Part shown: one piece after another, positions 49,128 to 58,455 of the stretch
How positions within the stretch are numbered: position 1 is the stretch's first letter
Layout: every line of letters starts with the position of its first letter
DNA from: Bacillus swezeyi
Lineage (GTDB): Bacteria; Bacillota; Bacilli; Bacillales; Bacillaceae
DNA length: 64,000 nucleotides
Reading direction: 5' to 3'
Assembly: GCF_001969815.1 (NCBI RefSeq)
Contig: NZ_MRBK01000003.1
Span: 124,347 to 188,346, forward strand
Position numbers and translations under genes: made by a program
The notes under the pieces: generated by a model
Databases searched by the model: none
What the model was told of the DNA's origin: nothing
What the model saw: the letters and a program-made list of their open reading frames with translations, nothing else

Positions 49128-49899
49128 ATTATTTGTTCCGTTTATTACAGCGGGAGATCCGCTGCCGGAGGTTTCGATCGAACTGGCAAAATCCCTTCAG
49201 GAGGCGGGCGCATCGGCTCTTGAACTCGGTGTTCCTTATTCTGATCCGCTTGCAGACGGACCTGTTATACAGCGCGCTTCAAAACGGGCGCTTGAAAATG
49301 ATATGAACATTGTAAAAGCGATCAGGCTTGGCGGTGAAATGAAAAAAAACGGCGTTCACATCCCAATTATTCTCTTTACGTATTACAATCCTGTGTTACA
49401 ATTAGATACAGAACACTTTTTCGCTTTACTGCGACAAAATGAAATAGACGGACTTTTAGTACCGGATCTGCCTTTTGAAGAAAGCGTATATTTGCAGCAG
49501 GAGTGTAAAAAACAAGGGATCACATATATTTCCCTAATAGCGCCGACAAGCGAAAGCCGCATTCAAAAAATTGCACAGCAGGCGGAAGGGTTTGTGTATT
49601 GTGTATCTTCGCTCGGCGTGACAGGTGTGCGCAATGAATTTGATGATTCTGTTTCTTCATTCATCAGATCTGTAAAGGGAATCAGCTCCGTCCCTGTTGC
49701 TGTCGGATTTGGGATTTCCAGCTCCAAACAAGTGGAGATGATGAATGAACTGGCGGACGGCGTTGTCGTAGGAAGCGCTCTTGTCAGAAAGATCGAGGAG
49801 CTGAAAGATGACCTCGTCTGCTTTGAGACAAGAGAGCAAGCCTTAAAAGCGTTTGAAGAATACGCTAAAACATTCAGCGTATCGTACATGGTAAAATGA
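49096..49899 (+). CDS. trpA: Tryptophan synthase alpha chain
   Basis: Cleaves indole-3-glycerol phosphate and channels indole to TrpB. It has 267 residues from ATG 49096 inside trpB. The catalytic glutamate is in [15 protein letters not shown] and the aspartate in [12 protein letters not shown]; the phosphate-binding VGFGISS and GVVVGSALV motifs are present. hisC follows after 9 bases. Confidence 0.96.
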   Translation: MFNLKNQPSDKLFVPFITAGDPLPEVSIELAKSLQEAGASALELGVPYSDPLADGPVIQRASKRALENDMNIVKAIRLGGEMKKNGVHIPIILFTYYNPVLQLDTEHFFALLRQNEIDGLLVPDLPFEESVYLQQECKKQGITYISLIAPTSESRIQKIAQQAEGFVYCVSSLGVTGVRNEFDDSVSSFIRSVKGISSVPVAVGFGISSSKQVEMMNELADGVVVGSALVRKIEELKDDLVCFETREQALKAFEEYAKTFSVSYMVK

Positions 49900-49908
49900 G
49901 GTGACAGA

Positions 49909-50994
49909 ATGTTGCAGATCAAAGAGCAATTAAAACAGTTAAAGCCTTACCAGCCCGGCAAGCCTATTGAAGAAGTCAAAAAAGAATTCAATCTGGATGC
50001 AGTCGTAAAGCTTGCTTCAAACGAAAATCCGTACGGCTGTTCTGAAGCGGCAAAAGAAGCTCTCCAGACCGAAGTTCAGCAAATGGCGCTTTATCCCGAC
50101 GGCTATAGTGCGGCGCTTAGAACAAAGCTTGCCGGACATCTCGGCGTAAATGAAACAAACATCATTCTAGGAAACGGAACAGATGAAGTCATTCAAATTA
50201 TTTCCCGCTCACTGCTAGGCGCGGGCACAAATACCGTGATGGCGAATCCGACATTCTCTCAGTACAAACACAATGCTGTCATCGAAGGCGCTGAGGTTCG
50301 GGAAGTCGCCCTGCTTGAAAACGGCTGTCATGACCTTGATTCCATGCTTGAGGCGATCGATGAACAGACAAAAGTCGTCTGGGTCTGCAGTCCGAATAAC
50401 CCGACCGGAACGTATGAACAGGAGCAAAAGCTGATCCGTTTTCTTGAAGAGGTGCCTGAACACGTTCTCGCTGTCGTTGATGAAGCGTATTATGAATATG
50501 TAACAGCAGAAGACTACCCTGAGACCATTCCGCTTTTGAAACGCTTTCCGAATCTGATGATTCTCAGAACGTTTTCAAAAGCGTACGGATTGGCGGCTTT
50601 AAGGGTCGGCTACGGCATAGCTCCAGAACAGCTGATTCAGGCGATTGAACCGGCGAGACAGCCGTTTAATACAAACCGGCTTGGGCAGGCTGCAGCACTT
50701 GCCGCGCTTGGCGATCAGACGTTTATTGAAGAATGCGTGAGAAAAAACAACGAAGGGCTTAAGCAGTACTGCGATTTCTGCTCTGAGCACGGGCTGAAGT
50801 ATTATCCTTCACAAACAAATTTTGTGCTGATCGATTTTAAACGGGATGCAGACGACCTGTTCGGCGAACTGCTCAAAAAAGGCTACATCGTCAGATCTGG
50901 GAATGCGCTCGGCTTCCCGGCCCATCTCAGAATATCCATCGGTACGAAAGAGCAGAATGAAGGGTGTTTAAAAACTTTAGCTGATTTGTTGTAA
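49909..50994 (+). CDS. hisC: Histidinol-phosphate / aromatic aminotransferase
   Basis: A pyridoxal-phosphate transaminase that in Bacillus serves both histidine synthesis and the last step of tyrosine and phenylalanine synthesis, which explains its place in the aromatic operon. It has 361 residues. Motifs are LASNENPYG, the aspartate in [10 protein letters not shown], and the cofactor lysine in [17 protein letters not shown]. The rest of the his operon is not here. Confidence 0.95.
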   Translation: MLQIKEQLKQLKPYQPGKPIEEVKKEFNLDAVVKLASNENPYGCSEAAKEALQTEVQQMALYPDGYSAALRTKLAGHLGVNETNIILGNGTDEVIQIISRSLLGAGTNTVMANPTFSQYKHNAVIEGAEVREVALLENGCHDLDSMLEAIDEQTKVVWVCSPNNPTGTYEQEQKLIRFLEEVPEHVLAVVDEAYYEYVTAEDYPETIPLLKRFPNLMILRTFSKAYGLAALRVGYGIAPEQLIQAIEPARQPFNTNRLGQAAALAALGDQTFIEECVRKNNEGLKQYCDFCSEHGLKYYPSQTNFVLIDFKRDADDLFGELLKKGYIVRSGNALGFPAHLRISIGTKEQNEGCLKTLADLL

Positions 50995-51023
50995 GAGGTG
51001 ATGCTTCAGTCACCTCTTTAGTC
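50995..51023 (+). repeat. Hairpin between hisC and tyrA
   Basis: AAGAGGTGA / TCACCTCTT, 9 base pairs with an 8-base loop, directly after the hisC stop. The T-run is short, so it may be a weak terminator or an RNA-processing signal that sets tyrA-aroE apart. Confidence 0.7.
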
Positions 51024-51043
51024 TATTGAACTAGGTGATAATC

Positions 51044-52159
51044 ATGAATCAATCGAATGAAACGATTTTTTTGGCTGGCTTAGGCTTAATCGGCGGTTCT
51101 ATTGCTCTTGCGATTAAAAAGGAGCATCCGGGGAGACGGGTCATCGGCTTTGATGTGTCTGACGAACAGGCCAGAGCCGCGCAGAAGCTTGGCGTGATTG
51201 ACGCCCCGGCCGTTTCTTTTTTAGAAGGAATCAAAGAAGCATCGACTGTTATTTTAGCTGCGCCCGTTGAGCAGACGCTTCACATGCTCGATGAACTAGC
51301 CGCTTCAGGCATCAAGAAAAAACTATTGATTACCGATGTCGGCAGCACAAAACAAAAGGTTGTCAGCCATGCTGAAAACGTTCTGCCGAAAGACTATCAG
51401 TTTATCGGCGGCCATCCGATGGCGGGCTCTCATAAATCAGGTGTGGCTGCGGCTAAAGATCTGTTGTTTGAGAATGCATTTTATATCCTGACACCTTCCC
51501 GCTCCGCAAGCATTGAAGCTGTCGCCTCTTTAAAAGAACTATTAAAAGGGACAAATGCGAGATTTGTAGAAATGTCTCCGGAAGAGCATGACGCGGTCAC
51601 AAGCGTCATCAGCCATTTTCCCCATATCGTGGCGGCAAGCCTCGTTCACCAGACAGTCAAATTTGAAGACCAATTTCCGCTCGTTAAGCGTTTTGCAGCG
51701 GGAGGATTCCGCGATATAACGAGGATTGCCTCAAGCAGCCCGGCGATGTGGCGGGACATCCTTTTGCATAACAAAGATAAAATTTTAGAGCGGTTTGACG
51801 AATGGAAACACGAACTGGACAACATTCAGTCTTTTGTTAAAAATGAAGATGCAGACGGGCTGTTTGAATTTTTCCGGCAAGCAAAGGAATATCGCGATGG
51901 CCTGCCTTTGCGGCAAAAAGGCGCGATTCCATCTTTTTACGATCTTTATGTCGATGTCCCCGACCATCCCGGGGTCATCTCCGAAATTACGGCGATTCTC
52001 GCCGATGAACACATCAGCATTACGAACATCCGGATTATCGAAACAAGGGAAGAGATAAACGGTGTTCTCAGGATCAGTTTTCAATCTGATGAAGATCGCA
52101 AACGGGCTGAAAAATGCATTCAAACCCGCGCAAAATATGAAACATTTTACGCTGATTGA
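51044..52159 (+). CDS. tyrA: Prephenate dehydrogenase
   Basis: Oxidises prephenate to 4-hydroxyphenylpyruvate for tyrosine. ATG 51044 is chosen, with AGGTGAT upstream; GTG 51035 is in frame but overlaps that site. This gives 371 residues. The NAD motif is AGLGLIGGSIALAIK; GGHPMAGSHKSG and the catalytic histidine in SHFPHIVA follow, and a C-terminal ACT domain (DHPGVISEITAIL) probably binds tyrosine. Confidence 0.95.
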   Translation: MNQSNETIFLAGLGLIGGSIALAIKKEHPGRRVIGFDVSDEQARAAQKLGVIDAPAVSFLEGIKEASTVILAAPVEQTLHMLDELAASGIKKKLLITDVGSTKQKVVSHAENVLPKDYQFIGGHPMAGSHKSGVAAAKDLLFENAFYILTPSRSASIEAVASLKELLKGTNARFVEMSPEEHDAVTSVISHFPHIVAASLVHQTVKFEDQFPLVKRFAAGGFRDITRIASSSPAMWRDILLHNKDKILERFDEWKHELDNIQSFVKNEDADGLFEFFRQAKEYRDGLPLRQKGAIPSFYDLYVDVPDHPGVISEITAILADEHISITNIRIIETREEINGVLRISFQSDEDRKRAEKCIQTRAKYETFYAD

Positions 52160-52169
52160 GGTGGAATAG

Positions 52170-53456
52170 ATGAAAAGAGGAAAAGTCAGTTCACTAAAAG
52201 GAGAACTTCATATCCCGGGGGACAAATCGATCTCCCACCGTTCTGTTATGTTCGGCGCCCTTGCAGAAGGCAAAACGGTCATCAAAAACTTTTTGCCGGG
52301 AGCAGACTGTTTAAGCACAATTGCATGCTTTAAAAAAATGGGAGTTGAAATCGAACAGGACAAAAGCGATGTCACGGTTTACGGCAAAGGGCTTGATCAG
52401 CTGTCTGAGCCTGCAGAACTCCTCGATGTTGGGAATTCTGGAACAACGATCAGACTGATGCTCGGCATTTTAGCCGGACGCCCGTTCCACAGCTCGGTAG
52501 CGGGGGATGAAAGCATCGCCAAAAGGCCGATGAAGCGTGTAACAGAGCCCCTTAAGCAAATGGGGGCAAAAATCGACGGCCGGGCAGGGGGAGAATATAC
52601 GCCGCTTTCTGTCCGCGGCGGGAACCTGGCAGGGATTGATTTTCAATCACCGGTTGCCAGCGCGCAAATTAAATCGGCCATCCTGCTTGCAGGGCTTCAG
52701 GCCAAAGGAACTACAACAGTGACTGAGCCGCACAAGTCAAGGGATCACACCGAACGGATGCTGTCGATGTTCGGCGTTAAGCTTGATGAAGATGAAACAT
52801 CTGTTTCAATTGCCGGAGGGCAGACATTAAAATCGGCCGATGTTTTTGTCCCGGGAGACATCTCATCGGCGGCATTTTTCCTGGCGGCCGCTTCGCTTGT
52901 CCCGAACAGTGAGGTCGTCCTTCGCAATGTCGGACTGAATCCGACGAGGACCGGAATCATCGATGTTCTTAAAAAAATGGGCGCACATCTCGAAATTGAA
53001 AAAAAAGACGCCGGAAGCGCTGAGCCGTATGGTGATCTGAAAATAAAAACCGCTTCTCTACAAGCTGTCGAAATTTCAGGAGACTTAATTCCGCGGCTCA
53101 TCGATGAAATCCCGATTATCGCGCTGCTTGCTACACAGGCTGAAGGCACAACGGTTATAAAAGACGCCGCCGAACTTAAGGTGAAGGAAACGAACCGCAT
53201 CGATACCGTTGCTTCAGAGCTGAAAAAAATCGGTGCGCACATCGAGCCGACGGAAGACGGGATGAAGATTTACGGTAAGACGCCATTGACAGGAGGAGCG
53301 GAAGTCTCAAGCCATGGCGACCACCGGATCGGGATGATGCTTGGAATCGCAGCCTGCATTTGTGAGAATCCGATCGACATTTCGCACCCGGAAGCCGTAA
53401 GCGTATCGTATCCGACATTTTTTGAACATATCGAAAAGCTGGCTCAAAAAGTCTGA
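52170..53456 (+). CDS. aroE: EPSP synthase
   Basis: 3-phosphoshikimate 1-carboxyvinyltransferase, the step before chorismate synthase; named aroA in enteric bacteria. It has 428 residues. The motifs are [50 protein letters not shown] and GDHRIGM. In place of the GNAGTAMRP segment of class I enzymes it has the NSGTTIRL form of class II. It closes the supraoperon, followed by a terminator. Confidence 0.96.
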   Translation: MKRGKVSSLKGELHIPGDKSISHRSVMFGALAEGKTVIKNFLPGADCLSTIACFKKMGVEIEQDKSDVTVYGKGLDQLSEPAELLDVGNSGTTIRLMLGILAGRPFHSSVAGDESIAKRPMKRVTEPLKQMGAKIDGRAGGEYTPLSVRGGNLAGIDFQSPVASAQIKSAILLAGLQAKGTTTVTEPHKSRDHTERMLSMFGVKLDEDETSVSIAGGQTLKSADVFVPGDISSAAFFLAAASLVPNSEVVLRNVGLNPTRTGIIDVLKKMGAHLEIEKKDAGSAEPYGDLKIKTASLQAVEISGDLIPRLIDEIPIIALLATQAEGTTVIKDAAELKVKETNRIDTVASELKKIGAHIEPTEDGMKIYGKTPLTGGAEVSSHGDHRIGMMLGIAACICENPIDISHPEAVSVSYPTFFEHIEKLAQKV

Positions 53457-53478
53457 AGCCCTGTGCTTCAGGCTTTTT
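53453..53478 (+). terminator. Terminator of the aromatic supraoperon
   Basis: CTGAAGC-CCTGT-GCTTCAG stem, then GC and six Ts, overlapping the aroE stop. Confidence 0.88.
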
Positions 53479-53694
53479 TGCCTGCAAACGCCGGGCGGCC
53501 CGGTTTTTAACATATAATCAAAGCTCGCGGCATAGCTTGTCTTAAGCAGACTTGAAATCCGCTTTCTTCAAAAAATGTCAGGGCAACATATTTGCCGGCA
53601 GGCACTTCCGTGAATTATGATAATAAATATCTCACCGCGATTTGCCGGCGAAAGATGCAGGCGACGATTTGACGAAAGAAAGGGACGTTTAGAT

Positions 53695-54969
53695 TTGAAT
53701 ACTTCAATTCAAGAAGCCATAAAATTAGTTGAAGCAGGCCATACTGAAAGCGGATTGAAAAAACTTGCTGATGTCGAGCCTGACCTTCATGATGAAGACA
53801 AACTGGTAGCAGCCCAGCTGTACTACGAATGGGGAATTGTTGATAAGGCCATTGCCATTGTGAATGATTTGCATGAACTTTATCCCGAAGAAACAGAACT
53901 GACTTGTTTTTATGCCGAGCTCCTTATTGAAACCGATCAGGAAGAGAAAGCGCTCAGCGTTCTCGAAACGATTCCGGAAACAGACCGGGCATATCCGGAA
54001 AGCCTGCTCTTGATGGCCGATCTGTATCAGATGCAGGGGCTGTTTGAAGTCAGCGAGCAAAAACTGCTGAAGGCGAAATCGATTTTGACAGATGAACCGG
54101 TCATCGACTTTGCTTTGGGAGAGCTGTATTTTACTCAGGGAGCCTACGGAAAAGCGGTGCAGCAATTCAAAAAAGCGGCCCGCGAAGAAGCTGTCATCGG
54201 AGGTGTCAATCTTTATCAGAGGCTGGCCGAATCATTAAGTTCGTCAGGGGAGTTTGAAGAAGCGCTCGAATGGTATGAAAAAGCCGTCCGGGAAAACCCG
54301 GAGCCCAATACACTGTTTGGATTTGGTTTTACCGCTTTAAAAGCGGGGTATTCTAAAACTGCGATCAAACAATTAACAGAGCTCAAAGAAATGGATCCGG
54401 CCTATTCTTCGCTTTATAAGCCTCTAGCGAACAGCTATGAAGCAGAAGGGCTTTACGAGGAGGCATTTGAAACGGCCAAGGAAGGGATCGGCGTAGACGA
54501 ATTCAATAAAGAGCTGTATCTTTCTGCAGCGAAAGCAGCCTTAAAAACGAAAAGGCATTCGGAAGCGAAAGATCTGCTTCGCGAAGCGCTGGCGCTTGAT
54601 CCCGGATATATTGAAGCCGTCCACAACCTGCTTGCTCTTTTTCTTGAAGAAGAAGACCATGAGGCGATCATTGATCTTGTTCATGAAGTCCGCAAATACG
54701 GTGAGGACGATCCTAAATTCAGCTGGTTCCTGGCTTCAGCCTACGCGCAGGAAGAAGAGTACGGGAAAGCCCGGCAGGAATACGAGAACGCGTTTTTGCA
54801 TTTTCAGGAGGACGGAGACTTTCTCTACGAGTATTCAGGGTTTCTGCTGGAAGAAGGGAGACGCAAAGAAGCTTTGCCGCTTCTGAAAAAACTGGCTGAG
54901 CTTGACCCCGCAAATGAGGAGGTCCAAGAGACGATTTTCCGAATAGAAGATGAAAATTCCTTTGAATAA
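53695..54969 (+). CDS. ypiA: Tetratricopeptide-repeat protein YpiA
   Basis: A soluble, acidic protein of 424 residues built almost wholly of TPR helices (for example AAQLYYEWGIVDKAI, FEEALEWYEKAVRENPEP, LFGFGFTALKAGYSKTAI). TTG 53695 (LNTSIQEAIKL) is chosen by match to B. subtilis, with AAAGGGA upstream; the frame runs back to 53617. It has no enzyme domain, so it probably scaffolds protein contacts. Its role is not known to me. It lies before ypiB and the qcr genes. Confidence 0.9.
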   Translation: MNTSIQEAIKLVEAGHTESGLKKLADVEPDLHDEDKLVAAQLYYEWGIVDKAIAIVNDLHELYPEETELTCFYAELLIETDQEEKALSVLETIPETDRAYPESLLLMADLYQMQGLFEVSEQKLLKAKSILTDEPVIDFALGELYFTQGAYGKAVQQFKKAAREEAVIGGVNLYQRLAESLSSSGEFEEALEWYEKAVRENPEPNTLFGFGFTALKAGYSKTAIKQLTELKEMDPAYSSLYKPLANSYEAEGLYEEAFETAKEGIGVDEFNKELYLSAAKAALKTKRHSEAKDLLREALALDPGYIEAVHNLLALFLEEEDHEAIIDLVHEVRKYGEDDPKFSWFLASAYAQEEEYGKARQEYENAFLHFQEDGDFLYEYSGFLLEEGRRKEALPLLKKLAELDPANEEVQETIFRIEDENSFE

Positions 54970-55037
54970 GCAGGATATGATCGGTTTGTGTGGAATTATT
55001 AAAGTAATACACAAGAGGCGATAGAGGAGGGAATAAC

Positions 55038-55577
55038 ATGCAGACCCCTGTTTCTGTCAATGAAAAAAAAGATTTTATCCGCTGGTTTTTAAACCACTAT
55101 CAGCTAAAACGAAGAGAATGTGTATGGATTCTCAATTATTTAATGAGCCATGACTCGCTAATGGAGAAAGTGCATTTTGTCGAGCAGGCCGAATTTTGCC
55201 CAAGAGGTATTATCATGTCCACCCACTGCGTTGAAGAAGTGCCTTTTCGTTTTTATAAAGAAAATGTCATGACAACTGATGCAGAAAAATCATTTCATGA
55301 TATCAGGCTGAATAAGCAGCAGGATCTTTTCATCCAGCTGAATTTCCGCTCAGCCTATAACTCTCCGGAATACGCGGCTGTTTTGGAAGCCAATCCGCAT
55401 ATTCCGAAAGACCTTTACGAAAATGAAAAAGATAAAATTGTCGCTGAACAGATTTTGGAGCACTCCATCTCCACTTTTCAGAGACAAAAACTGCTGCGGG
55501 AAATAGACGAAGCGCTTGACCGCCAAGATAAAGAAAGCTTCGAAAAACTAGCTAAACAACTGAACCAGCTGCGATAG
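55038..55577 (+). CDS. ypiB: UPF0302 / IDEAL-domain protein YpiB
   Basis: A 179-residue soluble protein from ATG behind GAGGAGGG. The N-terminal UPF0302 domain (about 1-110) contains [16 protein letters not shown] and [11 protein letters not shown]. The C-terminal part (about 135-175) matches the short IDEAL domain ([25 protein letters not shown]). The function is unknown. A hairpin follows the gene. Confidence 0.9.
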   Translation: MQTPVSVNEKKDFIRWFLNHYQLKRRECVWILNYLMSHDSLMEKVHFVEQAEFCPRGIIMSTHCVEEVPFRFYKENVMTTDAEKSFHDIRLNKQQDLFIQLNFRSAYNSPEYAAVLEANPHIPKDLYENEKDKIVAEQILEHSISTFQRQKLLREIDEALDRQDKESFEKLAKQLNQLR

Positions 55578-55590
55578 ATCCGCCGCTAAT

Positions 55591-55614
55591 CAAGCCTTGC
55601 ATAACGCAAGGCTT
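55591..55614 (+). repeat. Hairpin between ypiB and ypiF
   Basis: CAAGCCTTGC-ATAA-CGCAAGGCTTG, a perfect 10-base-pair stem with no T-run. It may mark a processing point rather than termination. Confidence 0.75.
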
Positions 55615-55658
55615 GTTCAGCTATGGAGTAAGCGCTGTCAAAAAGGGGAGGAAAAAGA

Positions 55659-56105
55659 GTGAAATGGAATGCGCAAGATGCGGATGTTTATCTGAACGCA
55701 AAAGAATATATCGATACAGCCGTCATTCCGCTGATTTCGGTTCAATTGGGAGATCAGTTTAAATCGGCCGTATCAAAAGGAGAATTCACGTCTATACTGG
55801 CAGAAGAACTTGAGAGGCAGCTGAAAGGCCGCGTCTATCTGTTTCCGCCTTATACATATTTACAGGCTGATGAGAAATCAGTCAAGGATATTGCTGATTT
55901 AAAAGAAATGTCGGAAAAGCATTTTCGGCACACTGTTTTTTTAACGACTGATGAACAGTGGAAGCAAGTCCTCAAAGATGAGCAAAAACTGCTCTGGATT
56001 CCGGCGATTCCTCTCGAACATATGAAAGATTCTTTAAAGCAAAAGCTTTTGGAAGACCAAATAGAGCAAATATTGAACATTTTGTTACAATATTGGAACT
56101 CTTAA
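55659..56105 (+). CDS. ypiF: YpiF (DUF2487) protein
   Basis: A 148-residue soluble protein from GTG 55659 behind GGGGAGGA. It fits the DUF2487 family, found before qcr genes in Bacillus (motifs WNAQDADVYLNAKEYIDTAVIPL, YLFPPYTYL). Its function is unknown; its constant place before qcrABC suggests, without proof, a link to the cytochrome bc complex. Confidence 0.87.
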   Translation: MKWNAQDADVYLNAKEYIDTAVIPLISVQLGDQFKSAVSKGEFTSILAEELERQLKGRVYLFPPYTYLQADEKSVKDIADLKEMSEKHFRHTVFLTTDEQWKQVLKDEQKLLWIPAIPLEHMKDSLKQKLLEDQIEQILNILLQYWNS

Positions 56106-56147
56106 TAAAAACACTTACATTTCCTTTGTATAATGATTTTGGGAATG

Positions 56148-56176
56148 TTGACCTTCCTAAAATATTGATATATTAT
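56148..56176 (+). promoter_or_regulatory. SigA promoter of qcrABC
   Basis: TTGACC, 17 bases, TATTAT, about 75 bases before qcrA. Confidence 0.78.
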
Positions 56177-56251
56177 GAGGGTGTCCTAGTTTCATGAATT
56201 TTTTTCTATTTCAGTTATATTGTAGCTGGGGACTTGAGGGGGGATATGAAG

Positions 56252-56758
56252 ATGAGCGAAAAAAGACATCGGGTATCCAGACGTCAATTTTTAAACTATA
56301 CGCTGACTGGCGTCGGCGGTTTTATGGCGGCCGGAATGCTCATGCCTATGGTTCGCTTCGCGCTCGATCCGGTTTTAAGACCGACTGAGGATCAGGACAT
56401 GGTTCAGGTTGTCAGCGTTGATGAACTGACGAATGAACCGCAGCGCTTCGACTTCAAGATCAAGCAAGTGGATGCTTGGTACGAGTCTGAAGAATCGAGG
56501 TCGGCGTGGGTTTTCAAAAATGGGGAAGAAATTGTAGCTTTATCACCGGTTTGTAAACATTTGGGGTGTACGGTTAACTGGAACAGCGATCCTAAAAATC
56601 CGAACAGGTTCTTTTGTCCGTGCCATTACGGGCTTTATGAAAAGGATGGTACCAATGTACCCGGAACTCCGCCGCTTGCTCCTCTAGACCACTATGAGCA
56701 AGAGGTTAAAGACGGCTATCTTTACTTAGGAAAAGCCATGCCGAGGAAGGATGGGTGA
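56252..56758 (+). CDS. qcrA: Menaquinol:cytochrome c reductase Rieske subunit
   Basis: The iron-sulfur subunit of the bc complex, 168 residues. ATG 56252 sits best behind GAGGGGGG; ATG 56246 and 56234 are in frame. The N-terminus holds a twin-arginine-type motif (SRRQFL) before the membrane segment, in line with Tat export known for this protein. The [2Fe-2S] ligands are in CKHLGCTV and CPCHYGLYEKDG. qcrB follows after 2 bases. Confidence 0.96.
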   Translation: MSEKRHRVSRRQFLNYTLTGVGGFMAAGMLMPMVRFALDPVLRPTEDQDMVQVVSVDELTNEPQRFDFKIKQVDAWYESEESRSAWVFKNGEEIVALSPVCKHLGCTVNWNSDPKNPNRFFCPCHYGLYEKDGTNVPGTPPLAPLDHYEQEVKDGYLYLGKAMPRKDG

Positions 56759-56760
56759 TC

Positions 56761-57435
56761 ATGCTAAACAAAATTTATGACTGGGTTGACGAACGACTCG
56801 ATATTACACCGCTTTGGCGGGATATTGCCGATCATGAAGTTCCTGAACACGTAAATCCCGCACACCATTTTTCAGCTTTTGTATATTGCTTTGGGGGACT
56901 GACGTTTTTTGTAACAGTGATTCAGGTGCTTTCCGGCATGTTTTTGACGATGTATTACGTTCCGGACATTAAAAATGCCTGGGAATCGGTTTATTATCTG
57001 CAAAATGAAGTAGCATTCGGACAGATTGTAAGGGGAATGCACCATTGGGGGGCGAGCCTGGTCATCGTGATGATGTTCCTTCATACGCTGAGGGTTTTCT
57101 TCCAGGGGGCTTATAAAAAACCGAGGGAGCTGAACTGGATTGTCGGCGTGCTGATCTTCTTTGTCATGCTCGGTTTAGGTTTTACAGGCTATCTTTTGCC
57201 TTGGGATATGAAAGCTCTGTTTGCGACGAAGGTTGGTTTGCAGATCGCTGAAGCGACGCCGCTGATCGGTCCGGAAATCAAAACGCTGCTTGCCGGTCAT
57301 CCGGATATTGTCGGCGCCCAGACGTTGACGCGCTTTTTTGCCATACACGTCTTTTTCCTGCCAGCCGCTCTTTTCGGCCTTATGGCTGCACACTTTATTA
57401 TGATACGCAAGCAAGGTATTTCAGGCCCGCTGTAA
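56761..57435 (+). CDS. qcrB: Menaquinol:cytochrome c reductase cytochrome b subunit
   Basis: A 224-residue, four-helix cytochrome b of the b6 type, nearly identical to B. subtilis. Haem-ligand histidines are in GMHHWGASLVI and FFAIHVFFLPA, with the second of each pair earlier and later in the helices; LLPWDMKALFATKVG marks the quinol site. The b-type protein is split: helices equivalent to the rest are carried by QcrC. Confidence 0.97.
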   Translation: MLNKIYDWVDERLDITPLWRDIADHEVPEHVNPAHHFSAFVYCFGGLTFFVTVIQVLSGMFLTMYYVPDIKNAWESVYYLQNEVAFGQIVRGMHHWGASLVIVMMFLHTLRVFFQGAYKKPRELNWIVGVLIFFVMLGLGFTGYLLPWDMKALFATKVGLQIAEATPLIGPEIKTLLAGHPDIVGAQTLTRFFAIHVFFLPAALFGLMAAHFIMIRKQGISGPL

Positions 57436-57466
57436 AATGACGACATAAAAAGAAGGAGGGGATGGC

Positions 57467-58234
57467 ATGAAAAGGGGAAAAGGGATGAAGTTTGTCGGAG
57501 ATTCAAGGATTCCGGCCGAAAGAAAACCGAATATTCCAAAAGATTATTCGGAATTTCCGGGAAAAACGGAAGCGTTCTGGCCGAACTTTCTGCTGAAAGA
57601 ATGGCTCGTAGGAGCGGTTTTTCTGATCGGTTTTCTTGTGCTGACCGTCGTTCATGAGCCTCCGCTGGAGCGGATGGCCGATCCGACAGATACCGGTTAC
57701 ATACCTTTGCCGGACTGGTATTTTCTATTTCTGTACCAATTGCTCAAGTATGAATATGCTGCTGGACCATATACGGTGGTCGGCGCCATTGTTATTCCGT
57801 CAATTGCTTTCGGCGCGCTCTTACTGGCGCCGTTTCTCGACAGAGGTCCTGAGAGAAGGCCGTATAAACGCCCGGTTGCAGTAGGTCTAATGCTTTCGGC
57901 GCTGGCGGCATCGGTTTTCTTAACATGGCAGTCCGTTGCCACCCACGATTGGGCCGCTGCTGAGGAGCAGGGCAAAATCAAGGAAGAGGCTGATATTGAT
58001 ACAAGTGCAGCAGGATTTAAAGTTTATCAGGAGCAAGGCTGTATCTCATGTCACGGAGATAACATGCAGGGAGGAGCTGCCGGACCGTCTCTCGTCGATA
58101 ACGGCTTGTCTCCGGAAGAAATTGCGAAAATCGCCAAGGAAGGAAAAGGAGAAATGCCTGCCGACGTTTTTAAGGGTTCTGATAAAGAGCTGGAAGAACT
58201 GTCTAAGTTCATCTCGGAAACAACAGCGAAGTAA
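57467..58234 (+). CDS. qcrC: Menaquinol:cytochrome c reductase subunit IV-cytochrome c fusion
   Basis: A 255-residue fusion of a subunit-IV-like membrane part (three helices: about 44-62, 100-122, 140-160; PLPDWYFLFLYQLLKY) with a C-terminal cytochrome c domain (haem site CISCH, methionine ligand probably in KGEMPADVF). It passes electrons to terminal oxidases. It starts at ATG 57467 behind AAGGAGGGG. The fusion is typical of Bacillus. Confidence 0.97.
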   Translation: MKRGKGMKFVGDSRIPAERKPNIPKDYSEFPGKTEAFWPNFLLKEWLVGAVFLIGFLVLTVVHEPPLERMADPTDTGYIPLPDWYFLFLYQLLKYEYAAGPYTVVGAIVIPSIAFGALLLAPFLDRGPERRPYKRPVAVGLMLSALAASVFLTWQSVATHDWAAAEEQGKIKEEADIDTSAAGFKVYQEQGCISCHGDNMQGGAAGPSLVDNGLSPEEIAKIAKEGKGEMPADVFKGSDKELEELSKFISETTAK

Positions 58235-58239
58235 AAGTG

Positions 58240-58268
58240 TTGTCAAGATGATAAAGGCAGGCTATACT
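58240..58268 (+). promoter_or_regulatory. SigA promoter after qcrC
   Basis: TTGTCA, 17 bases, TATACT, starting 6 bases past the qcrC stop. It would transcribe the structured spacer and ypjA. Confidence 0.8.
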
Positions 58269-58274
58269 CATGAT

Positions 58275-58443
58275 AGAGCTGAAGCTGACGCCTGGTCAGC
58301 CTCTCGAGGCTGTCGACTATGTCGATGGCCTCTTAACATTTGGCTGCGCTTCCTAAGAAGGTGCAGAAGCCGGAGGGCGTCTGCATCCTGCCGTGTGGTT
58401 TGAGGTCAGAATAGCGAACTCGGCGCCGGCTTTTTTTATTTAA
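58275..58443 (+). ncRNA. Structured transcribed spacer between qcrC and ypjA
   Basis: About 165 bases, GC-rich, between a promoter and a T-run. It can form GCTGA/TCAGC (58279-58300), a two-part stem GAGGC-TG-TCGAC / GTCGA-TG-GCCTC (58306-58332), a third stem GGCT-GC-CTTC / GAAG-GC-AGCC (about 58341-58370), and a long-range AGCCGG/CCGGCT pairing before TTTTTTTATT. It could be a leader attenuator of ypjA or a small RNA. It also holds a 57-codon frame broken once by TAA (58270-58443). I know no named family that matches. Confidence 0.5.
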
Positions 58444-58455
58444 AGAGACTGTGAG

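Noticed and set aside
52745-53242. 165-codon minus-strand frame inside aroE
   Set aside because: Serine-rich shadow of a conserved enzyme gene; no start signals or homology visible.
53479-53694. Possible small gene or RNA between aroE and ypiA
   Set aside because: Only a short CCGGGC/GCCCGG hairpin and the open upstream part of the ypiA frame are seen; nothing supports a product.
56194-56388. Frame beginning MNFFLFQLYCSWGLEGG before qcrA
   Set aside because: It overlaps the qcrA start out of frame, has no ribosome site and lies in the qcrA leader.
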